From: Roseospira marina
GTDB taxonomy: Bacteria; Pseudomonadota; Alphaproteobacteria; Rhodospirillales; Rhodospirillaceae
Reading direction: 5' to 3'
Assembly (NCBI RefSeq): GCF_014197855.1
Contig: NZ_JACIGJ010000002.1
Location: 186,001 to 250,000, forward strand
Length of the DNA stretch: 64,000 nucleotides
The position numbers and the translations under genes are program-made. Positions within the stretch are counted from its first letter, which is position 1; every line of letters starts with the position of its first letter. Shown piece by piece: positions 8,586 to 17,878 of the stretch. A model generated the notes under the pieces. The model was not told the origin of the DNA. It was given only the letters and a program-made list of their open reading frames with translations, and made no database searches.

Positions 8586-9215
8586 ATGGCTTTACCCTGG
8601 ACAACACACGTCGCCCTCAAAACGCTTGTCCTCACCGCCGTGATCGCCCTGCCCCTCGGTCTGGTCGTCGGCGTGCCGCCCGCCCACGCGGCGGATACGC
8701 CCACCAAAGCCTCCGCTCAGGTCAAATCCGGCTTGTACGTGACCGCGCTGGAGGCTTGGGATGTCATCCAGGCGCACCCCGACACCCTGCTGATCGACAC
8801 CCGCGATCCGGTGGAGGTCATGTTCACCGGGTTCGCCGACGAAACAGACATCCATGTGCCCTATATGCTGGCCGACCCGACCCGGCTGAACACCGCGAAG
8901 GGAGGCTGGCACATGGTCAAGAATGCCCGCTTCGCCGACGAGGTGGAGGCCCGGCTGCGCGAGTTGGGCGCCGATCCCCAGCGCACGCGCCTGATCTTCA
9001 TGTGCCGCTCCGGCAGCACGCGCAGCGCCCCGGCGGCGGATCTTCTTTACGACCGGGGCTGGACGCGAACCTACACCATGGTCGACGGCTTCGAGGGCGG
9101 CAAACGGCCGGATGGCCCATCGAAAGGCGTCCGCGATGTCTCCGGCTGGCGCAACAGCGGCCTGCCGTGGAGCTACACCCTGCCGGAGGATATCATCTAC
9201 GTCCGCACGGACTGA
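8586..9215 (+). CDS. Exported rhodanese-like protein
   Basis: This 209-residue single-domain rhodanese has a cleavable signal peptide (about residues 1-36, ending PAHAAD), so it acts in the periplasm. The active loop is CRSGSTRSA, with the catalytic Cys in place, and TLLIDTRDPVEVMF is the first conserved block. AAGGAGA precedes the ATG. It is likely a sulfurtransferase or redox-handling protein, but the physiological partner is unknown. The C-terminal SGWRNSGLPWSYTL is typical of exported alphaproteobacterial members. Confidence 0.85.
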   Translation: MALPWTTHVALKTLVLTAVIALPLGLVVGVPPAHAADTPTKASAQVKSGLYVTALEAWDVIQAHPDTLLIDTRDPVEVMFTGFADETDIHVPYMLADPTRLNTAKGGWHMVKNARFADEVEARLRELGADPQRTRLIFMCRSGSTRSAPAADLLYDRGWTRTYTMVDGFEGGKRPDGPSKGVRDVSGWRNSGLPWSYTLPEDIIYVRTD

Positions 9216-9381
9216 GGCGAACGCCCGCAGGGGAGCCGGCCAGGACCGCACGTGCCGCGCCCCCTATCCGGCCGCCCAGGAGCTTTCGCTCTTTATATTC
9301 GATAAGAACATTTAACTCCCTTGGTATGCGTATGCGCCAGGACGCTAGACATACGCACCCGAACCAGGGAGCCCCCCGCTC

Positions 9382-9633
9382 ATGCCAATCGCCCCGGAGC
9401 GGCGGCGCAGCAGCCCCGCGCTCAACCTCCGACCTCTCCTGAAGCGCGGCGCGCTGACCCTGATGGTCTATGTCACGCTGTCTGGCTTTATGGATGCGGG
9501 CGGCCCGATCGACGGACGGCGGATCGGGGTCATCTGGGGAACAGGGCTGGTCGGAACCACCATCCTGAGCTATGCCGTCATAGGCGTGTTCGACGGCCTG
9601 TCCGGCCGCTGTCTCGACCGGCGCACGGGTTGA
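9382..9633 (+). CDS. Small membrane protein of unknown function
   Basis: This 83-residue protein has a basic N-terminus and two hydrophobic stretches (ALTLMVYVTLSGFMDAGG and TGLVGTTILSYAVIGVF). I do not recognise a family. An AT-rich stretch at about 9288-9320 upstream could hold its promoter. It lies 41 bases before the MFS gene. Coding character is plausible but the call is tentative. Confidence 0.5.
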   Translation: MPIAPERRRSSPALNLRPLLKRGALTLMVYVTLSGFMDAGGPIDGRRIGVIWGTGLVGTTILSYAVIGVFDGLSGRCLDRRTG

Positions 9634-9674
9634 GGCGGGGGCATCCCACCGCCACCATCCGGAGTTCCTATCCC

Positions 9675-10943
9675 TTGTCCGTCGCCTCTTCCGCCCCGAC
9701 CGCCCGTACCCGCTGGGCGGTCGTGCTGACCGTGCTCCTGGGGGGCATGATCGCCGCGCTGCACGCCGGCAAGGTTCCCCCCGCCCTGCCCCTGATCCGG
9801 GTGGACCTCGGGCTCGGGATGGTCGACGCCGGTTTCGTTGTGTCGACCTTCAATGTGCTGGGCATGTCGCTCGGGCTGCTGACGGGCGTGGTGGCGGATC
9901 ACATGGGGCGGCGCCGGCTGGTGCTGCTTGGGCTGCTGTCGCTGACCGGGGGCGGCGTGTTGGGCGCCGCCGGCGGCGGCTTCGCGGTGCTGCTCGTCAG
10001 CCGCGTCCTGGAGGGATTGGGGTTCATGGCCGTGTCGGTGGCCAGCCCGCCCCTGGTGCTGGCGGCCGCCGCGCACGACGACCGCGCCCGCGCTCTCGCC
10101 TTGTGGAGCATGTTCATGCCGGCGGGCATGGCGTTGGCGATGATGAGCGCGCCCTTCGCCCTTGCGTTCCTGGGGTGGCGCGGCCTTTGGCTGGCCATCG
10201 CGGTCCTGGCCCTGCTCGGCGCCATGGCGGTCGGCTATGCCACCCGCGACCTGCACACCGCCCACGGTCCGCCCGCCGGATCACGCTGGCGGGTCCTGGG
10301 CGAGACCCTGGGACGCCGCAAACTGCTGCTGTTAGGCGTCGTGTTCGGCGGCTATGCGTTTCAGTGGATCGCGGTCATGGTCTGGCTGCCGAGCTTCCTG
10401 CCCGCCGCCATGGGCGTGAGCGCGACGACGGCGGCCCTGCTGACGGCCCTGGTTGTGGCGGCCAACGTGCCGGGTAACTACCTCGGCGGGCACATGCTGC
10501 ATCGGGGCTGGACCATTGCCGGCATCGGGCCGTTGGTGGCCGCCATCATGGCCCTGTGCGCGGTCGGTTTGTTCACGGACGTCCTGCCGGACGTGGTCCG
10601 GTTCGCACTTGTGCTCGTCTTTTCGCTGGCGGGCGGCACGATTCCGGCGGCCCTGTTCGCAACCGCGCCCACCCTGGCCGCCTCACCCGGCCATATGGCC
10701 GCCTCCAACGGCATGCTCATGCAAGGGTCGAACCTCGGCCAGTTCATGGGGCCGCCGCTTGTGGCCGCGGCCGTCACCGCCGCATCCGGTGCGTGGTCGG
10801 GGGCGCTGGTCCCCGTGCTCGGCGCAGCCGGAGTGACCGCCCTGGCGGCCGCGCTGGTCGGCGTCCGCCCGGCGGAGCGCGCGAGCGCCGTCGCCGAAGG
10901 CGCCCCGGCTCAGCGCGGCTCTGGCTCCGGATCGAACGGCTGA
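9675..10943 (+). CDS. MFS transporter
   Basis: This 422-residue, 12-helix major facilitator family transporter carries the loop 2-3 signature in GVVADHMGRRRLVLLG and a repeat-like second half beginning near LGRRKLLLLGVVFG. The substrate cannot be told. It resembles CynX/NimT-like and other anion or drug exporters. The TTG at 9675 is taken as start because GGAG lies 10 bases upstream and the first helix begins soon after; the frame is open upstream but reads through another gene. The 3' end overlaps the convergent gene at 10910 by 34 bases. Confidence 0.85.
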   Translation: MSVASSAPTARTRWAVVLTVLLGGMIAALHAGKVPPALPLIRVDLGLGMVDAGFVVSTFNVLGMSLGLLTGVVADHMGRRRLVLLGLLSLTGGGVLGAAGGGFAVLLVSRVLEGLGFMAVSVASPPLVLAAAAHDDRARALALWSMFMPAGMALAMMSAPFALAFLGWRGLWLAIAVLALLGAMAVGYATRDLHTAHGPPAGSRWRVLGETLGRRKLLLLGVVFGGYAFQWIAVMVWLPSFLPAAMGVSATTAALLTALVVAANVPGNYLGGHMLHRGWTIAGIGPLVAAIMALCAVGLFTDVLPDVVRFALVLVFSLAGGTIPAALFATAPTLAASPGHMAASNGMLMQGSNLGQFMGPPLVAAAVTAASGAWSGALVPVLGAAGVTALAAALVGVRPAERASAVAEGAPAQRGSGSGSNG

Positions 10944-11524
10944 TACACGATCCCGTCGTCGGTCTCGATGACGCGCCCGATCCGCTCGCCCGGCGTCTCC
11001 GCCACCAGCGGAGGAACCGGACGCCCGGCGGTGATCAGCACATCCTGATCCGGACTCAGCACACGTCCGGCCGCCGCCGTGCCCGAGGGCGCCACCAGCC
11101 AAGGCTGAAGGCCCAGCGACGCGATCCGCCACGCCGAAAATCCGCGCAGGTCGAGCAGGATGTCCCCGGCCGGATCGGCCAAGCGCAGATAGGGGCCGAC
11201 ACGGCCCTGCGCCGGGATCCAGTACAGCACCATGCCGAAGCGCCGGTCCAACGGCGCCGGAAACAGGTCCGTGTCGATGATCCACTGGCCCGCATGCTCG
11301 ACCGAGACATGGCGCACCCGATACGGCGCCGCCCAGCCCTGGTCGGGAAACGCCAGCGTCAGGCGCCCGCCCCGTTCGGGCAGCGCGATGCGCACGGTGT
11401 CCGGTGCGGGCATCAGCAGGTGATCGCTGCTCAACACGCCGGTCCGCCACGCCGCCAGGGTGGCGGTTCCCACCACCACCGCCAGCGCGATCAGCGCCAA
11501 CCAGGCCCAGGTGCGCCGGGTCAT
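10910..11524 (-). CDS. Membrane-anchored protein of unknown function, third gene of a metXW operon
   Basis: This 204-residue protein has one N-terminal hydrophobic segment (WAWLALIALAVVVGTATLAAW) that could be an uncleaved anchor or a signal peptide. The rest is a soluble, beta-rich looking domain with GGRLTLAF, RFGMVLYWIPAQGR and VIETDDGIVYQPFD. I do not recognise a family. Its start overlaps the metW stop by four bases (ATGA), so it is probably translated together with metX-metW. Its 3' end runs 34 bases into the convergent MFS gene. Confidence 0.65.
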   Translation of the reverse strand: MTRRTWAWLALIALAVVVGTATLAAWRTGVLSSDHLLMPAPDTVRIALPERGGRLTLAFPDQGWAAPYRVRHVSVEHAGQWIIDTDLFPAPLDRRFGMVLYWIPAQGRVGPYLRLADPAGDILLDLRGFSAWRIASLGLQPWLVAPSGTAAAGRVLSPDQDVLITAGRPVPPLVAETPGERIGRVIETDDGIVYQPFDPEPEPR

Positions 11525-12210
11525 GCGCCAACCGCTCCCGGAGGCGCGACCCGGGTCAACAGGAACACGGCCTGCGCGCTGAGAAGATTCGCCCAGGGCC
11601 CCGTGGCCGACAGGCGGTGAACACTGCCGTCCTCGTTCAAAGCCACCCCGTGTTCAATCCGGATGTCCATGTGCCGGGCCAGCACCACAAAGTCCTTGAT
11701 GGTACAGAAATGAATGTTGGGCGTGGCCCACCACTCCTCTGGCAGGCCCGCCGTGACCGGCATGCGCCCCCGGGTCACGAGATGCCACCGCGCCTTCCAA
11801 TACCCGAAGTTGGGAAACGACACGATGGCGTGATCGGCAACGCGCAGAAGCTGCTCCAGCACCGTGCGCGGCTGCTGCATGGCCTGCAGCGTCTGGCTCA
11901 GGATGGCGTAGTCGAAGGCACCCGCCGGGTAGTCCGCCAGATCCGTGTCGGCGTTACCCTGGATCACCGACACCCCACGCCGCACCGCCGCGCGCACGCC
12001 CGCCATGGACAGTTCGATCCCGCGCCCGTCGACCGCCTTGGTCTGGGCCAGGTGCTGCAACAGGGCGCCGTCGCCGCAGCCCACATCCAGCAGCCGGGCG
12101 CCGGGACGTACCATGTCGGCGATGATCCGCAAGTCGAACCGCAGATCGCCGTTGCCGGTGGACACGGGTTCCCCCACCCGCGCGCCCGCCCCTGCCGGTG
12201 GGACGATCAT
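11521..12210 (-). CDS. metW: Methionine biosynthesis protein MetW
   Basis: This 229-residue class I SAM-dependent methyltransferase-fold protein is paired with MetX in many alpha- and other proteobacteria. It carries the SAM-binding motif [12 protein letters not shown], then GIELSMAGV and the MetW-typical [12 protein letters not shown] and [11 protein letters not shown]. In genomes with metX-metW, both are needed for O-acylation of homoserine. Its start overlaps the metX stop by four bases. Confidence 0.95.
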   Translation of the reverse strand: MIVPPAGAGARVGEPVSTGNGDLRFDLRIIADMVRPGARLLDVGCGDGALLQHLAQTKAVDGRGIELSMAGVRAAVRRGVSVIQGNADTDLADYPAGAFDYAILSQTLQAMQQPRTVLEQLLRVADHAIVSFPNFGYWKARWHLVTRGRMPVTAGLPEEWWATPNIHFCTIKDFVVLARHMDIRIEHGVALNEDGSVHRLSATGPWANLLSAQAVFLLTRVAPPGAVGA

Positions 12211-13451
12211 CGGGCCCCCTCCGCCGTGGGCGGCAAGCCGCGATGACGGGCCGCGCCGTCAAGGAACCCACGCAGGGTTTCATGAAACTCCGGCTCGTCG
12301 AGCAGGAAGGCGTCGTGCCCCTTGTCGCTCTCTACCTCGACGAAGCTGACGTTCGCGGCGACGCTGTTCAGGGCGTGCACGATGGCCCGGCTTTCCACCG
12401 TCGGGAACAACCAGTCGCTGGAAAAGCTGATGATGCAGAAACGTGTGGGCGTGGCGCGGAACGCATTCGCCAGTGTGCCGCCGTACTCCGTCGCCAGATC
12501 GAAGTAGTCCATGGCCCGCGTGATGTAGAGATACGAATTGGCGTCGAACCGATCAACGAAGGTCGACCCCTGGTGTCGCAGGTAGCTTTCCACCTGAAAA
12601 TCGGCGTCGAAGCCGTAGGTCACCGCCTCCCGGTCCTGGAGGCGCCGGCCGAACTTCCGGTGCAACGCGGTCTCCGACAGGTAGGTGATATGCGCCGTCA
12701 TGCGCGCCACCGCCAGGCCGCGCTGCGGGATCACGCCGTGCTCGTGGTAGTCGCCACCGCGCCAGTCCGGATCGGCCATGATGGCCTGCCGTCCCACCTC
12801 GTGAAAGGCAATGTTCTGCGCGGAATGCCGGTACGAGGCGGCGATCGGCACCGCCGTGAACACGCGCTCGGGATACGACGCCGCCCACTCCAGCACCTGC
12901 ATGCCGCCCATCGAGCCACCGATGACGCAAAACACCTGCTCAATGCCCAGCGCGTCCAGCAGCCGCGCCTGCACCGTCACCATGTCACCGATGGTGATGA
13001 CGGGGAAATGCAGGCCCCAGGGCTTGCCGGTCGCCGGGTTGATGTCGCGCGGGCCGGTCGTTCCCAGACAGCCGCCCAGAACGTTGGCGCACACCACGAA
13101 AAATCGGTTCGTGTCGAGGACGCGGCCGGGGCCGACCAGGGCATCCCACCAGCCCGGCTTGCCGGTCACGGGGTTTATGCCGGCGACGTAGTGGTCGCCG
13201 GTGAGCGCATGGCAGATCAGGATGGCGTTGGAGCGGTCGGCGTTCAAGCGACCGACCGTCTGGTACGCAACCGTCACGGGACCAAGGTCGAGTCCGCTGT
13301 CCAGTCGGATCGGCCTGTCCTCGCCAACCCGGAGGGTGGTGTTCTGCGGTGCGTCCAACGGCGTCTCACGGGGCCCGGGGGCGAACAGGCGCAACGGGGC
13401 ACGGGTGCTCCCGCCGCTCCGTGCTGGCCGCCGAACACCTAGGCGCGGCAC
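12207..13451 (-). CDS. metX: Homoserine O-acyltransferase MetX
   Basis: This alpha/beta-hydrolase-fold enzyme activates homoserine with an acyl group (acetyl or succinyl) in the first step of methionine synthesis. It has the nucleophile elbow [13 protein letters not shown], then DWLFPT with the acid and GHDAF with the catalytic His. The acyl-CoA preference of MetX proteins cannot be read safely from homology. The full frame from GTG 13451 is 414 residues, but the first 30 or so are GC-rich and unlike the family. A promoter-like sequence (TTGACA at 13464-13459) would place transcription start inside them, so the true start may be a TTG near 13358. Confidence 0.94.
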   Translation of the reverse strand: MPRLGVRRPARSGGSTRAPLRLFAPGPRETPLDAPQNTTLRVGEDRPIRLDSGLDLGPVTVAYQTVGRLNADRSNAILICHALTGDHYVAGINPVTGKPGWWDALVGPGRVLDTNRFFVVCANVLGGCLGTTGPRDINPATGKPWGLHFPVITIGDMVTVQARLLDALGIEQVFCVIGGSMGGMQVLEWAASYPERVFTAVPIAASYRHSAQNIAFHEVGRQAIMADPDWRGGDYHEHGVIPQRGLAVARMTAHITYLSETALHRKFGRRLQDREAVTYGFDADFQVESYLRHQGSTFVDRFDANSYLYITRAMDYFDLATEYGGTLANAFRATPTRFCIISFSSDWLFPTVESRAIVHALNSVAANVSFVEVESDKGHDAFLLDEPEFHETLRGFLDGAARHRGLPPTAEGAR

Positions 13452-13464
13452 CGTCGAGTGTCAA
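13436..13464 (-). promoter_or_regulatory. Candidate metX promoter
   Basis: TTGACA, a 17-base spacer and TAGGTG lie on the minus strand, overlapping the longest possible metX start. The -35 is consensus; the -10 is only fair. If real, the GTG at 13451 would be upstream of the transcript start. Confidence 0.45.
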
Positions 13465-13537
13465 CGTTTTCTTTGATTTCCAGGGCTTCGCGGCGTACAT
13501 CTGTGCCCTCCATGATGTTGGAACGGAATCCGCTTAG

Positions 13538-14392
13538 ATGAGCCGCCCCCCCGCCTCGCTCGACAGTCTGCGCGACGAAATCGACGCGCTGGATGACCAG
13601 ATGCTTGACCTTCTTATGCAGCGATGCGCCGTGGTGGACCGGATCGCGGCCGCCAAACAGGGCGGGCCGATCCTGCGCCCAGGGCGCGAGGCCATGATTC
13701 TGCGGCGGCTCGTGGGCCGGTGGAAAGGCAGCATGCCAAAGCGCAATCTGGTCCGCATATGGCGCGAGCTGCTGTCGGGTCTCGTCGGCGTGCAGGGGCC
13801 GTTTTCCATCGCCGTCTGGATGCCGGAGCGCGGCGCCGGCTACCTTGAGGTCGCGCGCAATCAATACGGCGCTTACACGCCAACCAGCTCGCATCAATCG
13901 CCAAGCCAGGTCGTGCGCGAGGTCACCTCGGGCAATGCGACGGTCGGCATTCTGCCCCTGCCGCGCTGGGAGGACGAAGCGCCCTGGTGGCCGCTGATCC
14001 TGTCCAACGCCCCCGACGCACCCCACATCGTGGCGCGCCTGCCGCTGACGGGGCCCGGCCCGATGGGTATCGAGGCACTGGCCATCGCCTGCATGACGCC
14101 GGAACAGACCGAGGACGACCATTCCGTGCTGGCCGTGGAGACCGGCCCGGACATCAGCCGCTCGGCCTTTACCGATGTTCTAACCACAGCCGGCCTGCCG
14201 CCGCGCGCCGTGTGGGATGCCCGCCCCACGGCCGACGACGCCCGGATTCATGTGATCGAAGTGCGTGGCTTCGTCCAACCCGACGACACGCGCCTGTTGG
14301 CCCTGCGTGGGGCCAGCGACGGCGGCGGCATTCGCAACGCCCTGCTTTTGGGCGCCTATGCCACCCCCCTGCCGGCCGACGCCCTGGAATGA
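13538..14392 (+). CDS. Chorismate mutase with a degenerate P-protein-like tail
   Basis: The first 90 residues form an AroQ-type chorismate mutase helical domain (SLDSLRDEIDALDDQMLDLL, with AAAKQG and a later REAMILRRL), converting chorismate to prephenate. The remaining 190 residues look like a worn prephenate dehydratase followed by an ACT-like segment. SGNATVGILPLP recalls the GVVPIENS block, and DARIHVIEVRGFVQPDD recalls an ACT domain. The dehydratase TRF motif is missing. The gene heads aroQ-like, hisC and tyrA, a tyrosine/phenylalanine set. The mutase call is firm; the reading of the tail is inference. Confidence 0.85.
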   Translation: MSRPPASLDSLRDEIDALDDQMLDLLMQRCAVVDRIAAAKQGGPILRPGREAMILRRLVGRWKGSMPKRNLVRIWRELLSGLVGVQGPFSIAVWMPERGAGYLEVARNQYGAYTPTSSHQSPSQVVREVTSGNATVGILPLPRWEDEAPWWPLILSNAPDAPHIVARLPLTGPGPMGIEALAIACMTPEQTEDDHSVLAVETGPDISRSAFTDVLTTAGLPPRAVWDARPTADDARIHVIEVRGFVQPDDTRLLALRGASDGGGIRNALLLGAYATPLPADALE

Positions 14393-14484
14393 CGCCCCAG
14401 GGCACTCCTGAAAGACCGCCGGCGTCACCCCTTTTCCCGGGGCGCAATGCCCTGTCCCTTCCTATCTGATCGCGGAACCGTGTC

Positions 14485-15576
14485 ATGAAACAGCCCCCCG
14501 TTCGCCCCGGCATCCTGAACCTGAAGCCCTATGTGGCCGGTGAGTCCGCGATCGAGGGCCATGCCACGGTCATCAAGCTGTCCTCCAACGAAGGCGCGCT
14601 GGGCACCAGCCCGAAGGCCATCGCGGCCGTGCGGCAGGCCACCGGCGAGCTGTTCCGCTACCCGGACGGCGGCGCCGTCGCGCTGCGGGCCGCCATCGCA
14701 AAGCGATACGGTCTGGACGCCGACCGCCTGGTGTGCGGGGCGGGCTCCGACGAGCTGATTTCCCTGCTGGTGCGGGCCTACGCCGGTCCCGGCGACGAGG
14801 TGCTGTTCCCGGAGCACGCCTTCCTCATGTATCGCATCTATGCCCAGGGTGTCGGCGCCACCCCGGTGGCCGCGCCGGAAAACGGCCTGATCGCCGATGT
14901 GGACGCCCTGCTGGCGCATGTGACGGACAACACCCGGATCCTGTTCCTGGCCAACCCGAACAACCCGACCGGCACCTATCTTACGATTAGCGAGGTGCGT
15001 CGTCTGCGCGAGGGCCTGCGCGAGGACGTTCTTCTGGTGCTGGACGCCGCCTATGCGGAATACGTCGACAAGAACGACTATGAGCCCGGCGTCGCGCTGG
15101 TGGACAGCCACCCGAACACGGTGATGCTGCGCACGTTCTCCAAGATCCACGGCATGGGCGGCGCGCGCCTGGGCTGGGCCTATGCCCCCGCGCATGTGGT
15201 CGACATCCTGAACCGGCTGCGCAGCCCCTTCAACGTGTCGCTGACGGCCCTGGCCGCGGGCGCGGCGTCGATGGGAGACATCGCGTTCCAGGACCTTGCC
15301 CGCCAGCACAATGACTATTGGCTGGCCTGGACCACCGAACGGCTGCGCGCGCTCGGCTACGATCTGACCGACAGCGTGGGCAACTTCGTGCTGGTCACAT
15401 TCCCCACCGAACCGGGCCGCACCGCCGCAGACGCCGACGCAGCCCTGCGCGCCAAGGGCATCATCGTTCGTGGCATGGCAGGCTATGGCCTGCCGAACAG
15501 CCTGCGCATCACCATCGGAACCGGCGACGAAATGCAGGCGTGCGTCGATGCCCTGACGGAGTTCATTACCGCATGA
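14485..15576 (+). CDS. hisC: Histidinol-phosphate / aromatic aminotransferase HisC
   Basis: This 363-residue fold-type I PLP enzyme has family blocks KLSSNEGALG, NPNNPTGTYLT and the Schiff-base lysine in TFSKIHGMGGARLGWAY. Set between a chorismate mutase and tyrA, it most likely transaminates prephenate or aromatic keto acids, although HisC activity in histidine synthesis is also possible. Its stop overlaps the tyrA start (ATGA). Confidence 0.92.
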   Translation: MKQPPVRPGILNLKPYVAGESAIEGHATVIKLSSNEGALGTSPKAIAAVRQATGELFRYPDGGAVALRAAIAKRYGLDADRLVCGAGSDELISLLVRAYAGPGDEVLFPEHAFLMYRIYAQGVGATPVAAPENGLIADVDALLAHVTDNTRILFLANPNNPTGTYLTISEVRRLREGLREDVLLVLDAAYAEYVDKNDYEPGVALVDSHPNTVMLRTFSKIHGMGGARLGWAYAPAHVVDILNRLRSPFNVSLTALAAGAASMGDIAFQDLARQHNDYWLAWTTERLRALGYDLTDSVGNFVLVTFPTEPGRTAADADAALRAKGIIVRGMAGYGLPNSLRITIGTGDEMQACVDALTEFITA

Positions 15577-16457
15577 CCGCGCCCGTTTTTGACCGGATGG
15601 CGATCATCGGCATCGGCCTGATCGGATCCTCCCTGGCCCGCGCCGTGCGCGCGGAAGGCTTGGCGCGCTCCATCGTCTGCTCCGACGCCAATCCGGAGCA
15701 CGCGGCCCGCGCCAAGGCCCTGGGCATCGTCGACGAAGCCACCACCGATCCGGCGGAGGCTGCGGCCGGTGCCGATCTCGTCATGCTCTGCGTGCCGATC
15801 GGCGCCTACGGCAGCGTCGCCGCCACCATCGCGCCCGCGTTGAAACCGGGCGCGATCCTGACGGACGTCGGGTCCGTCAAACAGGCGGTGATCGAGGCGG
15901 TCACGCCGCACCTGCCGGAAGGCGTGCATTTCGTGCCCGGCCACCCTCTGGCCGGCACCGAGAAATCAGGCCCGGATTCGGGGTTCGCCGCCTTGTTTCC
16001 CGGACGCTGGTGCATCCTGACGCCGCTGCCCGGAACCGACGACACCGCCACCCGCACGGTCGCCGACCTCTGGCGCGCCTGCGGCATGACGGTGGAACGG
16101 CTGGAACCCGACCATCACGACCGGGTGTTGGCCATTACGTCGCACCTGCCGCACCTGATCGCCTACACCATCGTCGGCACCGCGACCGATCTGGAGGATC
16201 ACCTGCGGCACGAGGTCATCAAGTACTCGGCCTCCGGTTTCCGGGACTTCACCCGCATCGCCGGCAGCGACCCGACCATGTGGCGCGACGTGTTCCTGAA
16301 CAACCGCGAGGCCGTGCTGGACTGCCTGCAACGATTCACCGAGGATCTGACGGCGTTGCAGCGGGCCATCCGGCGCGGCGAGGGGGACGTGCTGTTCGAC
16401 CTGTTCACCCGCACCCGGGCGATTCGCAAGGGCGTTCAGGACGCACGGCAGGCCTAG
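15573..16457 (+). CDS. tyrA: Prephenate/arogenate dehydrogenase family protein TyrA
   Basis: This 294-residue NAD(P)-dependent enzyme of tyrosine synthesis oxidatively decarboxylates prephenate or arogenate. The Rossmann motif is IIGIGLIGSSLARAV. The conserved GHPLAGTEKSGP carries the catalytic His, and SHLPHLIAYTIV follows. The start was fixed by the four-base overlap with hisC. With the upstream chorismate mutase and aminotransferase it completes a tyrosine branch operon. Confidence 0.94.
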   Translation: MTAPVFDRMAIIGIGLIGSSLARAVRAEGLARSIVCSDANPEHAARAKALGIVDEATTDPAEAAAGADLVMLCVPIGAYGSVAATIAPALKPGAILTDVGSVKQAVIEAVTPHLPEGVHFVPGHPLAGTEKSGPDSGFAALFPGRWCILTPLPGTDDTATRTVADLWRACGMTVERLEPDHHDRVLAITSHLPHLIAYTIVGTATDLEDHLRHEVIKYSASGFRDFTRIAGSDPTMWRDVFLNNREAVLDCLQRFTEDLTALQRAIRRGEGDVLFDLFTRTRAIRKGVQDARQA

Positions 16458-16477
16458 GCGAGACAGGGTGCGGCGGG

Positions 16478-16990
16478 TCAGTCGGCCCGCAAGCACATAT
16501 CCAGATCCGCGATCTGATCGGGCGCAAACACGCGAATACCGCGACGCCGCAACAAGGCCGCGACCACGCCCTCGCCCGCCCGGCGACGCCCGTCGTGGTG
16601 GCCGCTGTACAGGACCGTTGACCCGCACGACGGGCTGCGATCCATCAGCAGCGCGTACCGGCATGTGTGGGTTTGCGCCAGGGCCAGCGCGCGCTGCGCC
16701 CCCTCTACGTAAGCCGTCGTCACATCCGCGCCTGTGACATCCATGACCCGCGCAGTGCCGTCCAGAACGGCGGCGCCGTCCCCGCCCGGTTCGATCTCCG
16801 CCGGAGCGCGCGGAGTCGGCAGCCCGCCGGCGGTTTCGGGACACAGCGCCACCACGCGGCCCTCCGCCCGCCACCGCTCCAGACAGGTGTCGGCCAGCGC
16901 CGCGCCCCGGCCGTCGTAGCGCACGGGCTCGCCCAGCAGGCAGGCGCTGACCAGAACGCGAGCGCCCTCATGCGGCACAGGCGCCACCAT
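16478..16990 (-). CDS. DUF523 family protein
   Basis: This 170-residue protein of the DUF523 (YbbK-like) family has conserved cysteine motifs in SACLLGEPVRYDG, LCPETAGGLPTPR and SPSCGST. The cysteines suggest metal or cluster binding, but the function is unknown. It is convergent with tyrA, with 20 bases between them. Confidence 0.85.
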   Translation of the reverse strand: MVAPVPHEGARVLVSACLLGEPVRYDGRGAALADTCLERWRAEGRVVALCPETAGGLPTPRAPAEIEPGGDGAAVLDGTARVMDVTGADVTTAYVEGAQRALALAQTHTCRYALLMDRSPSCGSTVLYSGHHDGRRRAGEGVVAALLRRRGIRVFAPDQIADLDMCLRAD

Positions 16991-17022
16991 GGCGCAGCTC
17001 CTCTCTCTTGATGGCCCGCCCG

Positions 17023-17754
17023 TCAGGGGGCGGAGGTCTCGGCAGCGGAAGTCTCTGGGGCGGGAGTCTCAGCGTTCGTCCGCAGGGCGGGCGGACGCTC
17101 GGTCAGCGGCGCCCACGGAATGTCCGCCCCGGCCGAGGGCGGCAACAGCCCGGTCCGGCGCGGGTCGTCGAACTCCGTGACCCGGGGCGACCCGACGACC
17201 TGGAATCCGAATTTCTCATAGAAGCCGACGGCCCGGGGGCTGTCGTGAGTGCAGGTATCCAGGGCAATGCGCGACGGCCTCTGTGTCCAGGCATCGGCCA
17301 GCGCATGGGCGAACAGCGCGCGCCCCAGACCACCGCCGATGACGTCCGGCATCAGACCGAAATAAAGCACCTTGAAGCCCGCCGCCGGGTCGCGGCAATC
17401 CATCTCGCAGAACCCGAGGATCGCCCCGTCCGTGACACGCGCCAGGAGGTGAATCACGACGCCCGGATCCGCCAGGTGGGCGGCCTCGGCCTCCGGCGTG
17501 CGGTGCAGGCGGTCGCGCCACATCCAGGGCGCGCCCACGGCGTGGAAGATCGGGCCGAAGACATCCCAGGTCAGGTCCCCGGCGTGGCGAACCAACCGCA
17601 CCCCCACGGGCAACGGCGGCGGCGGATCGGTCGGCGCCGTCCGGCATTCCATATCGGTGACGACTTCGCGCAAGCGGCCCGGGGGAATGGGACGGCGTTG
17701 CGCCTCGTCGAGCGTGAGGGACAGGGCGGGTTGCGGGCTCAGAACGTCAATCAT
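17023..17754 (-). CDS. GNAT family N-acetyltransferase
   Basis: This 243-residue protein has the acetyl-CoA fold in its second half. The motif is MPDVIGGGLGRALFAHALA (a variant of the Q/RxxGxG/A loop), followed by LDTCTHDSPRAVGFYEKFGF, where Asn/Asp and Tyr positions fit GNATs. A 70-residue N-terminal part (RPIPPGRLREVVTDMECR) is typical of an alphaproteobacterial GNAT subgroup of unknown substrate. The ATG at 17754 was chosen; the open frame further upstream is GC-rich non-coding sequence. The C-terminal tail is Ala/Pro/Glu-rich. Confidence 0.85.
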   Translation of the reverse strand: MIDVLSPQPALSLTLDEAQRRPIPPGRLREVVTDMECRTAPTDPPPPLPVGVRLVRHAGDLTWDVFGPIFHAVGAPWMWRDRLHRTPEAEAAHLADPGVVIHLLARVTDGAILGFCEMDCRDPAAGFKVLYFGLMPDVIGGGLGRALFAHALADAWTQRPSRIALDTCTHDSPRAVGFYEKFGFQVVGSPRVTEFDDPRRTGLLPPSAGADIPWAPLTERPPALRTNAETPAPETSAAETSAP

Positions 17755-17878
17755 GCCGCACCCTAACAGCCCCGAACCGGCCGGCACCAGATGACATTTG
17801 CCGCGCCGATCCGGCTGGCGTATCGGAGAGGCGAACACACGGGCGCCCCTGCCGCGCCATCCCCGGAGTCGCCCCCCG

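Noticed and set aside
9321-9674. Upstream extension of the MFS gene from an ATG at 9321
   Set aside because: It reads through the small membrane gene in another frame and would give a 118-residue Arg/Pro-rich head; the TTG at 9675 has a ribosome site and fits the first helix.
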